Assembly (NCBI GenBank): GCA_965237785.1
Contig: OZ250159.1
Location: forward strand, 4,324,646 to 4,388,645
From: UBA6522 sp965237785
Lineage (GTDB): Bacteria; Pseudomonadota; Gammaproteobacteria; Steroidobacterales; Rariloculaceae
Reading direction: 5' to 3'
DNA: 64,000 nucleotides
Positions 33,743-43,887 of the stretch are shown one piece after another (the first letter of the stretch is position 1; each line of letters begins with the position of its first letter). The notes beneath the pieces are model-generated. The model had not been told where the DNA came from, did no database searches, and saw only the letters and a list, made by a program, of their open reading frames with translations. Both the position numbers and the translations under genes were made by a program.

Positions 33743-36700
33743 TTGTCCAGGGTCGTGCAAACGGGTGCGTATTTCGTCGTCGGCGGTGCGGTGCAACCCG
33801 ATCGGCCCTGCTATATCGCCAGAGCCGCTGATGAGGCGCTCCCACAGGGTATCCGTGATGGGCAGTTCTGCTACGTCCTGGGCCCGAAGGCCAGTGGCAA
33901 ATCCAGCCTGATGGCACGCGCGGTCCGCGCCCTGCGGGCCGAAGACCAGTTGGTCGCCGTGGTGGATCTTGCGCAGATCGGCGTGGGAGATGAAAGCGCG
34001 GAAGCGGGGCGTTGGTCCTACAGCATCGCCTACCGGATACTGCGCGAACTTCGGCTCAGGGTCGACCTGCAGTCCTGGTGGCAGGGAAAGAGCGCGATCG
34101 CCGGCGAGCAGCGGCTGGCGGAATTCTTCTGGGAATTGGTACTGCCCAACACGTCGGCGCCCATCACCGTATTCCTGGACGAAATCGAACGCGCCATCGG
34201 ACTGCCCTTCGCGAAGGAACTGTTTGGCGGTATCCGCTCCTGCTACAGCGGCCGCGCCACGGAACCGGATTTGGAACGACTCAATTTCGTCGTTCTCGGC
34301 GTGGCGACCCCGAGCCAGCTTTGCCCCGATCCAACGATTTCGCCGTTTCCGGAAGGTCGGGCCATCGAGCTCGAGGACTTCACCCTGGAAAAATCCTGCG
34401 AGTTGGCGCCAGGGTTCGGTCACGACCCGGAACGCGGCCGCGCCGCTCTGCATGCGATCTACGCGTGGGCCGCCGGCCACCCCTTCCTCACCCAGAAGAT
34501 CGCGCGGGGACTGGCTCGACGCGGTGCCGCACCGGAGGATCTGGAACGCGTCTTGACGGAGCAGTTCCTGGGCCGCGGCGCACGGCGCACCGAGGCGCTG
34601 TTGAGTCATATCCGCACGTTCCTGACCGGGCGGTCCCGTGCCCAGCGGCAGGCGCTGGCGAGCCTGGGCCGCGTGGCCAAAGGCGCGCTGGTGTTGTACG
34701 ACCCGGGGTCCCTCGCGCACCGGGTTCTGCGCCTGTCGGGGGTTGTCAGAATCGGCGTGGAAGGTCAGTTCACTTTCAGGAACAGGCTCTTCGAACGCGT
34801 CTTCGATAGTCGATGGATCGAGGCTGCGTTGCCGCTCAACTGGCGAAATTGGTCCACGGCAATCGTCGTGGTTGCCGTACTGGCCAGTGTTACCACCTGG
34901 TATTTTCAGTTCGTACCGGCTCCGTACATTGAAACCCTCTCGGACGCCTCGGTAACTTTCGAAGATTCGCTCGACGCTCATGACGGATTGGGCCGTCTGC
35001 CTGGATTCGCTCGCTCCGCCGACCGGCGTTTGGCGGAGGTGATGACCCAGCGCAGCCGCGAGGCGCCGACATTCGACGACGTGCAACGTATCGACTCGGT
35101 GTTGCGCGGGCTGCCGGGTTATACCGGGTTGGCTGACCGGCTCATGGGCGAGTATTGGACCCGGCGGGCCCGGGAAGCAGCCGGCCGGGAGTTGCGGGAC
35201 GAAGCGCTGGTGCTGAGCATGCGGGCACTGACGGGAGCGGACGAGCAAGCCCGCCGGTTGATGGCCGAGCTGGTCGGCGAGGACTACCGCTCGTTGCTGC
35301 GAAGTTTTCGATTGAATGAAATGCCGGCCCGTTGGGAAGTCGACTGGCAGTCGGAGGAATTGGCACTGGTGGATCAGGCCCACCAGGTGCGTCGACTGCG
35401 GCTCAATGGTTTCGGCGCGATGGAGTTCGCGGATCGACTGACGGCCCTGCAACACCTGCCGGTGAGTCGTGAAATCAGCGTCAATGAGCCTGGTTCGGCA
35501 GGGATTTTTCAGTTTCGGCTTTGGGTGGATCATCCCGCTCCCGACGAGCTTCTCGCGACCCTTCAGGCACCCAGCGGAGCGCTGGTGAGCTTCACGCCGG
35601 GCACCGGGAGTTCCGGCGTCTTTCAGCTCACGTCCAGCGGTCGTTCGCCCCTGGCGGTGCTTGCCGATGAAGATCGGCGGGGCGTGTGGCGGCTGACACT
35701 TGTGGATCGTGGTGTGGGCTCCGCCGGTCAACTCATCCGCTGGGGTCTGTACTTCGCGGAGGAAGTGCGCGGTTGGGAAGACCAGCCTCTGGGGCTTGCC
35801 ATTTCCGACCCGTTGCGAACGGATCAGGTGGATGTGGATCTAAGCGCCGATGGTCGTCTGGCGATTGCTCAACCGTCGCGGCAAAGTGTGGTGGGCGCGG
35901 TTGCCCTTTGGGACCTGCGGACGGGCGCCGTGGTCGGCGATGTGCAGCTGGATGCGGAGCCGGAGTTTCTGGCGCTCACCGGCGACACATCGAGGATACT
36001 CGCGGTTGCCGGCAACCGGCTGGATCTTTGGGACGCGAGGACCGGCGTGCCGGTGTCGCGCGTGGCGACGCAAACGGGGTTCGTGCTGCCGCCGGCGCTC
36101 ACCGAGAGCGGCGAGCACGTGGCTATCGCGGAAATCCTTGACGCGCAGGATTCGCTTTACAGCCTGCTGCGTACCGCGGACGGTGACCTGGTTTCCAGCG
36201 TCGCCGGATTGGCTGGTGTCACCGACTGGATGCTGGGGCCGGACGCCCGCTACCTGGTGCTGATCGGGCCGTCACGCCTGGTGAGGATCATGGACCCTCG
36301 CAGCGGCGAAATAGTCCGGGTTCTGCCCCACGGGCGCGACCCGGTGCGCCTGGTGGCCGCCGCCGGCGGTGACTTGCTGTTGAGCATCGACGACCTTGGC
36401 GACATCCTCGCCTGGGACCTCGGAAGCGATGGCGGCGACCAGGACCAGGGAATTCGCCTCGGGCAGACCGGTGACGCCGCCAGTGTCAGCATTGCGGCGG
36501 ATGCATCGAGCATGGCTTATCTTGCACTCCAGGGCCAGGTCATAGTCCGCGACCTTGCGGGTCGAACGTCGCCAATGAGCGTCAGGGTGAATCAGTCGGG
36601 ATCGCCGATTCGCACCCGGCTGGCCCCGGATGGGAACCGGCTGCTTACATACAACGGAGGCCTGTTCCAGCTTTGGCGCCTGGCGGATTCGGGGCCGGCG

Positions 36701-37702
36701 GCGGGCCTGGAATCCGAACTCACCGCGATCCGGCTGGATTCCGGCGACGGCATGGCCGTGCTGGGATTTCGGGACGGTCATGTTCGGGTGATTCGGGACA
36801 TCCTCGCCGCGATACCGGTGACGGACGATCGGGACGTCGACTACATAGGGCATCAGGGCAGCATCACCAGTATCGCGGCGAATTCGGCGCGGGATGTGAT
36901 CGTGAGCGGTGGCAGCGACGGTTTGGTGCGGGCCTGGGAGCTTGACACCGGCGCACCCACGGCGCCCTTCATGCGCCATCCCGAGGGGCCGATCCACGCG
37001 GTCACCGTCAGCGGGGATGGCCAGTGGTTGGCAAGTGGGGCGGAGTTCAGCGCGCGTGTCTGGCGCGCAGTCGACGGTGAACTGGTGCGCGAAGTACCGG
37101 TGACCGGGCGCGTGCTGTCGGTGAGTTTCGCCCCCCGGTCCAGCATCCTCGGAGTGGGGGACGAAGCCGGCAACATCTTCGTGTCCAGGCCCGAGTCGCC
37201 AGATCCGCCAGCGTCCCTTCGTGCCTCGGCCGCGGCCACCGCGCTGGCCTTCAATGCCGACGGTACGCGGCTGGTCAGCGGTGACGCCGACGGCAACGTT
37301 CAACTGTGGGATCCGGCGTCAGCCACGGCTTTGGCGGAGCCGCACACGTTTCCCCAACCCGTGCGCTGGCTGGGTTTCAGCGACGACGAGGCGTTTCTGC
37401 TGGCACAGACGGACCACTGGATCCACCGCTTCGCAATCAGCTCCGAAGGGCTGGCGCTGACGGGAAGTCGGCTGCTTGAGGCGGGGATGGAAGCTGGCGC
37501 CGCGCTCTTGAATCCCGATGGCAGCCGGCTGCGGCTCATCGGCGGCCGGGGCACGGGCCAGCCGCGTTTCCACGTGATCGACATGCTGGAATTTCAGACC
37601 GAGCCGCTTCCTTCGGATTCGGTGCTCCTCGCCCGGGATTGGGGGCAGATACTCGGTCTCCGGGTGGACGACGGCGGCGACGTCGTGCCCATCGCCCAAT
37701 GA
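33743..37702 (+). CDS. AAA-like / transmembrane / P-domain / WD40 protein
   Basis: 1319 residues from TTG 33743 (GGAG 8 nt upstream). Residues ~1-360 are an AAA-like NTPase domain (Walker A GPKASGKSSL at ~46, Walker B ITVFLDEIERA at ~142, wHTH-like end). One span at ~371-391 (TAIVVVAVLASVTTWYFQFV). Residues ~590-672 resemble the P/proprotein-convertase beta domain (QAPSGALVSFTPG, RGVWRLTLVD). From ~690 to the end are degenerate WD40 repeats (GGSDGLVRAWELDTG, SGDADGNVQLWDPAS). An NTPase-TM-P-domain-WD40 order is unusual. Cytoplasmic NTPase and periplasmic propeller are expected. Its style resembles the 1-8.9 kb cluster, but a link is inference. Confidence 0.8.
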   Translation: MSRVVQTGAYFVVGGAVQPDRPCYIARAADEALPQGIRDGQFCYVLGPKASGKSSLMARAVRALRAEDQLVAVVDLAQIGVGDESAEAGRWSYSIAYRILRELRLRVDLQSWWQGKSAIAGEQRLAEFFWELVLPNTSAPITVFLDEIERAIGLPFAKELFGGIRSCYSGRATEPDLERLNFVVLGVATPSQLCPDPTISPFPEGRAIELEDFTLEKSCELAPGFGHDPERGRAALHAIYAWAAGHPFLTQKIARGLARRGAAPEDLERVLTEQFLGRGARRTEALLSHIRTFLTGRSRAQRQALASLGRVAKGALVLYDPGSLAHRVLRLSGVVRIGVEGQFTFRNRLFERVFDSRWIEAALPLNWRNWSTAIVVVAVLASVTTWYFQFVPAPYIETLSDASVTFEDSLDAHDGLGRLPGFARSADRRLAEVMTQRSREAPTFDDVQRIDSVLRGLPGYTGLADRLMGEYWTRRAREAAGRELRDEALVLSMRALTGADEQARRLMAELVGEDYRSLLRSFRLNEMPARWEVDWQSEELALVDQAHQVRRLRLNGFGAMEFADRLTALQHLPVSREISVNEPGSAGIFQFRLWVDHPAPDELLATLQAPSGALVSFTPGTGSSGVFQLTSSGRSPLAVLADEDRRGVWRLTLVDRGVGSAGQLIRWGLYFAEEVRGWEDQPLGLAISDPLRTDQVDVDLSADGRLAIAQPSRQSVVGAVALWDLRTGAVVGDVQLDAEPEFLALTGDTSRILAVAGNRLDLWDARTGVPVSRVATQTGFVLPPALTESGEHVAIAEILDAQDSLYSLLRTADGDLVSSVAGLAGVTDWMLGPDARYLVLIGPSRLVRIMDPRSGEIVRVLPHGRDPVRLVAAAGGDLLLSIDDLGDILAWDLGSDGGDQDQGIRLGQTGDAASVSIAADASSMAYLALQGQVIVRDLAGRTSPMSVRVNQSGSPIRTRLAPDGNRLLTYNGGLFQLWRLADSGPAAGLESELTAIRLDSGDGMAVLGFRDGHVRVIRDILAAIPVTDDRDVDYIGHQGSITSIAANSARDVIVSGGSDGLVRAWELDTGAPTAPFMRHPEGPIHAVTVSGDGQWLASGAEFSARVWRAVDGELVREVPVTGRVLSVSFAPRSSILGVGDEAGNIFVSRPESPDPPASLRASAAATALAFNADGTRLVSGDADGNVQLWDPASATALAEPHTFPQPVRWLGFSDDEAFLLAQTDHWIHRFAISSEGLALTGSRLLEAGMEAGAALLNPDGSRLRLIGGRGTGQPRFHVIDMLEFQTEPLPSDSVLLARDWGQILGLRVDDGGDVVPIAQ

Positions 37703-37749
37703 CAGTGCGAATTGCCAGGATGCTGCCGATCACGGGATTTCGTCATCAG

Positions 37750-38133
37750 TCAGACCCAGGTTGGTTCCTGTACAAGGCTTTGGGTATGACCGTCCGAAAC
37801 TCCAATACCTTCAAGCTTGGTAGGATCGACTCCCTCAAGGCAGCCTACGTTGATTCCGTACTCCTCGGGGTTTGCACGGCGCTGATGATGCGTATAAATG
37901 CCGCAGTTGCTACAAAAGAAATGCCTCGCAGCCTTCGTATTCCACTGATATAGCGAGAGTCGATCCTGGCCACGCAGAAGGCGAAATTTCGCGAGGGGTA
38001 CGCCCGCCATCACTGCACCCTTGCGGGAGCAAAGCGAACAAGCGCACCGCCGCAAATTAGCCAGTCCGTTGTCCAGTTCAACCTCGAATTCGATCGAACC
38101 ACAATGGCACGTTCCTCGCTTCACTTCTGTCAT
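37750..38133 (-). CDS. GFA-family (CENP-V/GFA) zinc protein
   Basis: 127 residues from ATG 38133, GGAGG upstream on the minus strand. Zinc-binding cysteines CHCGSIEF, CACSLCSRKG and FCSNCGIYTHH are typical. The family includes glutathione-dependent formaldehyde-activating enzyme, but most members have no proven activity. It faces the integrase with about 95 nt between starts and may mark the edge of the core genome. Confidence 0.88.
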   Translation of the reverse strand: MTEVKRGTCHCGSIEFEVELDNGLANLRRCACSLCSRKGAVMAGVPLAKFRLLRGQDRLSLYQWNTKAARHFFCSNCGIYTHHQRRANPEEYGINVGCLEGVDPTKLEGIGVSDGHTQSLVQEPTWV

Positions 38134-38226
38134 GGGTCGTTTCCTCCATCCGCCAATGCCTGGACCATTTGTCCCTTGCCGAATGCCTCTTGCCGTACGT
38201 CGTCCAGACCTTTCGGATAGAAAGGG

Positions 38227-39330
38227 GTGCACCAAAGAGGGTACGCGGCTCATCTGGTGTCATTCAAGCTGATGGTCTACTCTGAGTCGGATCCGCTCGG
38301 TCAGCAAGTTCCTGACAAACGCACGTCCAGGTACGCAATATTCGGCCGCATCAAGTCGGGCGAGGTGCCGGTGGTGGCTCCGGCACGGGTTCAGAAAGGT
38401 CCCACGGTGGCGGACCTGGCGGACCGATATCTAAAGGAACATGTGGACGTACGCTGTAAGGCAAGCACGGGGAGTAACGTTCGTATGGGGCTCAACCGCT
38501 ACCTACTTCCCGAGTTCGGTGACGTTCCGGTTGATGCCTTGGAGTCTGAACAGGCCTGGGAGCTGCGCAACAAGCTGCATCATGCGCCCGCGATGGCCAA
38601 TCACGCTGTCGGTACGCTGTCGGCGATGTTGAATATGGCCGGGACCTGGGGGATGGTTCCCGAGGGAAGCAACCCGTGTCCGCAGGTCACAAAGTACAAG
38701 GTTCGCCGATGCGAGCGGTTTCTCACGGAGGCGGAGTTTTCTCGGTTGGGACGGGTGCTGAGAGCGGCGGAAATGCAGAGCGAGGTATCGACGCACGCCG
38801 TGGCGGCCATTCGACTGTTGATGCTCACCGGGTGCCGGCGCAACGAAATCCTCGGGTTGTGCTGGAGCGAAGTGGATTTGGAGCGCCAGGAGTTGCGGCT
38901 GCGGGACAGTAAGACGGGGCCGCGGACAGTGCCGTTGTCGAAGGCGGCCGCGCGCGTGCTCGCGACGCGGCCGCGGCGGCTGGGCATTCCCTGGGTGATT
39001 CCAGGGAGGAACGCGATCCAGCACTACAAGAACATCGGCGTGCCCTGGCGCAAGGTTCGGGCACGAGCGGGGCTGGACGACGTTCGTCTGCATGACTTCA
39101 GGCATTCGTTTGCGTCCCGGGCGCTTGCGCTCGGTGAAAGCCTGCTCGTGATCGGCAAGCTGCTGGGGCATACACAGGTGCAGACGACGGCGCGTTACGC
39201 GCATCTGGGGGAAGATTTGGTAAAGGAATCGGCGGCCAGGATCGCTGCCAGTATCGGGGAGGATATTCTCAACAGACCGGCGGGGGGGGACGCACAACGC
39301 ATGTACGCGATTCGGTGGAGTCGCCCGTAG
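38227..39330 (+). CDS. tyrosine integrase, probably 5'-shortened
   Basis: Up to 367 residues from 38227, with ATG 38274 as an alternative. SAM-like core-binding domain from ~60 (TVADLADRYLKEHVDVRCKA), catalytic domain ~165-345 with Arg in GCRRNEILGLCW, HDFRHSFASRAL and LGHTQVQTTARYAH (R..HxxR..H..Y intact). The usual N-terminal arm-binding domain is missing; similarity only begins at YAIFGRIKSGEVPV. The catalytic core is intact but att recognition may be impaired. It is the leftmost gene of the accessory region. Confidence 0.85.
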   Translation: MHQRGYAAHLVSFKLMVYSESDPLGQQVPDKRTSRYAIFGRIKSGEVPVVAPARVQKGPTVADLADRYLKEHVDVRCKASTGSNVRMGLNRYLLPEFGDVPVDALESEQAWELRNKLHHAPAMANHAVGTLSAMLNMAGTWGMVPEGSNPCPQVTKYKVRRCERFLTEAEFSRLGRVLRAAEMQSEVSTHAVAAIRLLMLTGCRRNEILGLCWSEVDLERQELRLRDSKTGPRTVPLSKAAARVLATRPRRLGIPWVIPGRNAIQHYKNIGVPWRKVRARAGLDDVRLHDFRHSFASRALALGESLLVIGKLLGHTQVQTTARYAHLGEDLVKESAARIAASIGEDILNRPAGGDAQRMYAIRWSRP

Positions 39331-40576
39331 GCAGGTGGACTTGAAACAGAATGAACCCTTTTGACGCAGAAGTGCGGGCCTGTTCCACCGGTTGAGCTTT
39401 GGTCGTGTGATGCCGCGTGACGGCGGTCCTCGGCCGATGACCCACGCCGTTGAGCAACTCTTCCAGAGACGCGATCCTTTCCCGGACCCCGAGCTGCACT
39501 GCGCAGCGCAGACTGGCTTTGTCAGGGCCGCACAGAAGCCAGCCGTCATTCCCGGCCTAGCGCGTGCGCTCATAGGACTCCTCCCCCCTGTCCAGCGGAA
39601 TGCCCTGAATCCGAATCGTTAGTTCGGCGCGTTCTCCGTTGCCAACACGATATTCGGCCGCCAGCGACGCCCGTAGCTCGCTGGCAATAAACGACTGCTC
39701 CGGCCGTCGCAACTAGAAACTCGGCTGCGTCTCCGTTACAAAGTCTTCAACCGTTTACGCTCGATAGCCACTGGCCAGCGCCCGCCGGGCACCCGTCCCA
39801 TGCGATTCGATGGTCAGGTTCGTGATCGCGAGCACCCGCATGATGGCGGCAGTCGCCAACGCGTTTAGTGTTCCAAGCTCGCGGGGGCTGCCGGGGGCGA
39901 GGTCCGGTGTGCTAGTACATGGAGTTGCCGGCTGTCCGCAAGAGGGCGCTGCTGGCGTAACTCCAGACAGCCACGTGGAAGTCCGAATTGGGTGATGACG
40001 GGTGGAATTTTGTGAGAATCGACGACGGCTCGGGCCGTTCGCGGGGATGCGCTTCCCTTGCCATGACGGGTCCGCTAGACTCCGCGAGTCTGAGAAAGGT
40101 TGCTGGGGTCCAGCATGTGCAATGTGTGCTTGTTTCCGTCATTGGGTCCAGGGAGTTGGCCGACGCACTTCAAGTGGTGGGACCGCGCTTCCCGTGTGTG
40201 ATCGGGCGTCGCTGCACGCGGCCACTTCCGCGTTGCGCTTTAGCGGTGACGATATGGATCAGCGCAGCCGTCTCCTCCGCGGGTTTCTGCAGAGTCAGCG
40301 ATACCCGACGGAGTTCGAGCTTTTCAGCTATGGTGTCGACGAGGGCAGGTGTACTGAATCCTCGTACTTGAGTGCGGTCAGGCTCCGTTCCAATCCCGTC
40401 CCGGATAGCGGCGGGATTGGTGCCTCCGCCGAAGGCGAGTTGCTCACACGTTCTCTTGCACAAATGGCGGCGACGTGCCTAAAACGTTGATGGCGTCAAG
40501 GGCCGTCCTAAGCAGCCAGCCAAATCCGGCTCACTGTGTCGCGATAACGGACTAATGAATTAGGAGTTCGAATGAT
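39331..40576. other. 1.2-kb stretch without a supported gene
   Basis: Between the integrase and the AriA-like gene. All open frames are short, lack ribosome sites and look composition-driven. A minus-strand segment around 39400-39720 has protein-like pieces (ELTIRIQGIPLDRGEESY, VRERIASLEELLNG) in two overlapping frames and may be a decayed phage or element gene. AGGAG at 40562 is the ribosome site of the next gene. Confidence 0.5.
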
Positions 40577-41893
40577 ATGGCAAGTCTCCTAAAGCTGGAA
40601 GCACTCGAAGTCGATGACCTATTCGGGATATTCAACTACCAACTCAAGCTAAACGTGAACGAAGGCGTAACGATACTCCATGGTCTAAATGGGGTAGGCA
40701 AAACCACGCTTCTGAAGATGATTGCAGCACTAGTTCGAAATGACCTGTCCTATTTCCATTCTGTGCCGTTCCGCCGCTTTTTTCTTCGTTTTGAAGGCGA
40801 AAACTCGCTAGAAATCGTCCCCCAGGAGCGAAATCAGGCAACCTATGTGATTACTTTGGTGGTTGAGGGACGCTCGCAATCTGGTGTTGTCGACATGAAC
40901 TCTCTCGCCCGAGCCCAGTCTCTAGCAACCACAATCGACTACCTCTCGCGCAGAACTGACGGGTCTAACGAATGGATCGATGAGCGTGATGGCGAAGTCT
41001 TGTCGGTATCGGATGTATTGACAAGGTTTGGAGAATCTCGGAATGAACCCGATTCTGGCATTAGCACTCCAACTTGGTTGCAGGAATTTACGGCGCGGGT
41101 GGGGGTGCACCTGGTCGAAACACACCGCTTAGAACATCGTGGCGGGAACATTGATCCGGCATCTCGACCTCGGCATTACCGGCATCGGTCATGGCACATC
41201 GCTACTTCTAGCGTCAAAGAGTATAGTCGCGGCCTTGCGAATTGGCTTCAGAAGGCGATGGCAGATTATGGGCGCCGTTCGCAGCCCTTAGACCAGTCCT
41301 TTCCGACACGGTTGCTTTCCAAGCAGGAGAGTTTTGGGAGCGATGAATTGCGTCGTAGGATGAGATTGATCGATGAGCGTAAAGAGAGCTTGACTTCGCT
41401 GGGAGTCTTAGATCAGCCGTTGTTGGAAACGTTTGAATTTGGCGACTTGGGTGAGATCGAGGCGCGTGTGATGACTCAGTATGTTAAGGATACTGAAGAG
41501 AAGCTGAGTGTGTTCGACAATCTTGCCGCGCGGAGCCGCGTGCTGCTCGAGAGTCTCAACGGCAAGTTCAGTCATAAGGCATTCAAGCTAGATAGTAAAA
41601 AGGGTCTTGTGGCCAACACCGAACGTGGCGTGGTGGCTTTGGACATGCTGTCGTCTGGCGAGCAACACGAGCTAGTGCTCCATTACATACTGCTGTTTCG
41701 AGTTCGAGAGAATGAGGTCGTTCTAATTGATGAACCAGAGCTATCGTTTCACGTTACTTGGCAAAAGAGCTTCATCGAAGACTTGCTGGCAATGCGTGAG
41801 GTAACGCATTTCGATGCGATTATTGCTACGCACTCGCCATACATAGTTGGTCGGCACTCGGACCTTATGGTTCAGCTGGGAGAGCTAGGCTAA
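40577..41893 (+). CDS. AriA-like ABC/OLD-type ATPase (PARIS-like)
   Basis: 438 residues, AGGAG 10 nt upstream. Walker A HGLNGVGKTTLLKMI (about 37-48), a long helical insertion, signature LSSGEQHELVLHYI (about 357), Walker B VVLIDEPELSFHVTWQ (about 381), and an H-loop ATHSPYIVG. Next to a DUF4435/TOPRIM gene this is the organisation of PARIS, in which AriA holds AriB until a phage trigger releases it. Only 3 nt separate it from the DUF4435 gene. Codon use is visibly more AT-rich than the core genes, which fits transfer. Confidence 0.8.
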   Translation: MASLLKLEALEVDDLFGIFNYQLKLNVNEGVTILHGLNGVGKTTLLKMIAALVRNDLSYFHSVPFRRFFLRFEGENSLEIVPQERNQATYVITLVVEGRSQSGVVDMNSLARAQSLATTIDYLSRRTDGSNEWIDERDGEVLSVSDVLTRFGESRNEPDSGISTPTWLQEFTARVGVHLVETHRLEHRGGNIDPASRPRHYRHRSWHIATSSVKEYSRGLANWLQKAMADYGRRSQPLDQSFPTRLLSKQESFGSDELRRRMRLIDERKESLTSLGVLDQPLLETFEFGDLGEIEARVMTQYVKDTEEKLSVFDNLAARSRVLLESLNGKFSHKAFKLDSKKGLVANTERGVVALDMLSSGEQHELVLHYILLFRVRENEVVLIDEPELSFHVTWQKSFIEDLLAMREVTHFDAIIATHSPYIVGRHSDLMVQLGELG

Positions 41894-41896
41894 AAG

Positions 41897-42736
41897 ATGT
41901 TTAATCATAAGTCGCCTGATATTCTCAAGGCTGAGATTGAGATGACGCGTGCGAAGGGTGATTGTGCCGTACTGCTGGTCGAGGGTCCTGGCGATGAAAA
42001 GTTCTGGATACCCCGTTGTGAGTGCGAACTGGTTGTGGGTGAGGGGAAACCGAATGTTCTGGGGTGCATGGAGCAGTTGGATAGCGGGGGATACGTCGGC
42101 GTGCTCGGTTTGGTTGATGATGACTTCGACCATGTACTGAACATACAGTGGTCGTCGCCCAATCTGGTTGCAACCGACGCGAGTGATTTGGAATGTTTGC
42201 TCTGTCGATCAGATGCATTGGAACGTGTGCTAGCCGAATACGGTGATCCAGACAGGATAGAACGATTCGTAGAGCTGAATGGTACGAGTGTCCGCGACGC
42301 GCTCTTGGCGCGAGCTTTGGCCTTCGGGCGCTTGAGATGGGCGGAGAGGCGTTTCGGCATTCAGATCAGCTGGAAGGATCTCGGTGGCATTCAGCGATTC
42401 GTGGAAGCGGACAGCTGGAAACTTGATGAGGGCCGGTTGATCGAGGTCGCGTCTAGGGTCTCCGGATTGGACCAAATCTCGCTGGTGAATTTCGTGGGAG
42501 GTCTGCCGCGTACGGCGGATCCTTGGTACGTAGCGCGTGGGCACGATGTCGTGGAGCTATTGAGAATTGGGCTCCGAAATGCGCTTGGTAGAGTTAAATC
42601 CACCGTAGGTGCTGATGACGTAGCAAGCTGGCTTCGGTTGGCGTTCTCTAGACCGGCATTGGACGCAACGGGACTTGCTAGGCAGATTCGGTGTTGGGAA
42701 GGGCGGAACGTACCTTACGGGATATTGGCACCGTGA
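41897..42736 (+). CDS. AriB-like DUF4435 TOPRIM protein (PARIS-like)
   Basis: 279 residues. TOPRIM-type residues: Glu in CAVLLVEGPGDEKFW (about 25-39) and the acidic cluster VLGLVDDDFDHV (about 70-81). In PARIS, AriB is the toxic nuclease (tRNA cleavage in the studied case) held by AriA. Start is 3 nt after the ATPase stop. An alternative reading is another AAA-plus-DUF4435 defence family. Confidence 0.8.
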   Translation: MFNHKSPDILKAEIEMTRAKGDCAVLLVEGPGDEKFWIPRCECELVVGEGKPNVLGCMEQLDSGGYVGVLGLVDDDFDHVLNIQWSSPNLVATDASDLECLLCRSDALERVLAEYGDPDRIERFVELNGTSVRDALLARALAFGRLRWAERRFGIQISWKDLGGIQRFVEADSWKLDEGRLIEVASRVSGLDQISLVNFVGGLPRTADPWYVARGHDVVELLRIGLRNALGRVKSTVGADDVASWLRLAFSRPALDATGLARQIRCWEGRNVPYGILAP

Positions 42737-42881
42737 TTAGAAGCTGTTTTACATGGGGATAGCGCGGTGAACGACGTGTGCGGGTCCTTTGGGCACGGCG
42801 ATGAGTATCATGATGGGGTTGGATCAATCTGGTACGCTCGTCGGTGGGTCTGATCGACCCTGTTTTCTGTGGAGTTATAGA

Positions 42882-43217
42882 GTGGCGGACAATACGACGA
42901 GGTGGCCGGGCAGATCCGGCGCGGAGTACACGTACTTCATTGAGGAGTTGCCTTGGCGACCGCGTGCCGGCCAGGAAGGGAACTACATTTTCGCAAAGGT
43001 GGAACAGGGGACCTGGGTGCCGATCTATGTTGGCCATGGCGACCTCCAAGCCCGCTACGACGCCGCGTTGCTAGAGGGATGCATAAAGATGAAAGGAGCA
43101 ACGCACTACCATGTCCACTTGAATTCCAGCGTGGCTTCTCGAGTCGCAGAAGAGCGTGATGTGATCGAAGGTAATCCGGCATGCCAGTGGCCGAAAGGAT
43201 GTAACGGTCACGACTAG
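42882..43217 (+). CDS. GIY-YIG-like small protein, third gene of the PARIS-like locus
   Basis: 111 residues. GTG 42882 is taken as the start because GGAG lies 7 nt upstream; longer in-frame starts have no ribosome site. The core reads GNYIFAKVEQGTWVPIYVGH, followed by GDLQARYD, ATHYHVHLN and a late Glu (VAEERDVIEG), as in GIY-YIG nuclease relatives; the first Tyr sits in YIF rather than GIY. It ends with a Cys pair (CQWPKGC). It probably belongs to the same cargo as the ATPase/TOPRIM pair, though 145 nt separate them. Confidence 0.6.
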   Translation: MADNTTRWPGRSGAEYTYFIEELPWRPRAGQEGNYIFAKVEQGTWVPIYVGHGDLQARYDAALLEGCIKMKGATHYHVHLNSSVASRVAEERDVIEGNPACQWPKGCNGHD

Positions 43218-43242
43218 TACTACATCAACTTTGTATTGATGG

Positions 43243-43869
43243 CTAAAGTGACTTCAATTTAATGCGTGCATCATCGGTCGTGAATCGCCAGTTGACGTGT
43301 ACTGCTTCTTTGTTGCGCTGTGTTTGCCATGCATCGATTTCACGTTTCAAGAGGCGTTGGTCTCCCAGGCGGCGATCGAGGCATTGACGCGCCAGGACGC
43401 CAATTTCAATTTCGGCCATGTTCAGCCAACTCCCGTGCTTGGGGGTGAAATGAATTTCCAGCCGCTCGGCGACCCGGCGCGCCTGCGCCGGGTCGAAGGC
43501 TTCATATAGCGAGGCCAATTTATGGGTGTTCAAATTGTCCATGACCAGCACGATCTTGCGTTTCCCGGGGTAGTGTTCATCCACCAATTCCTCGATTAAC
43601 TGCGCCCAATCCACCTTCGTGTGACGATCGGTCGCCTTGACGTGCCGCCAACCCTCCAGCGGCGCGCACAGCATGAACAGGTTGCTGACGCCATTGCGCT
43701 CGTATTCGTAATCGTATTTCGCCGGATCGCCCGGTCGCGTCGGCACCGGGGTGCGGGTTTCCTCGATGTGTTGCTTACTCGTTTCATCCATGCACACCAG
43801 CACCTCGTCCTCGGCAAAATCGCGCCGATACACTTCCAGCACGTCTTCCATTGCGCACCACGCCGGCAT
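43243..43869 (-). pseudogene. IS630-type transposase, 5' part missing
   Basis: 208 codons with the DDE catalytic residues: VCMDETSKQHIEE, IVLVMDNLNTH and HFTPKHGSWLNMAEIEIG. The N-terminal helix-turn-helix half of an IS630 transposase is absent; the frame begins at CAMEDVLEVYRRDF. The missing half is replaced by the IS256-like fragment at 43888-44032, so this is an inactive remnant. Confidence 0.85.
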
Positions 43870-43887
43870 GACCGCCTTGCGTGCGAC

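Noticed and set aside
33644..35731. 695-codon minus-strand frame opposite the NTPase/WD40 gene
   Set aside because: Shadow of a well-supported coding strand; no recognisable domain.
40002..40490. 162-codon frame upstream of the AriA-like gene
   Set aside because: No ribosome site, odd composition, overlapping frames equally long; not a supported gene.
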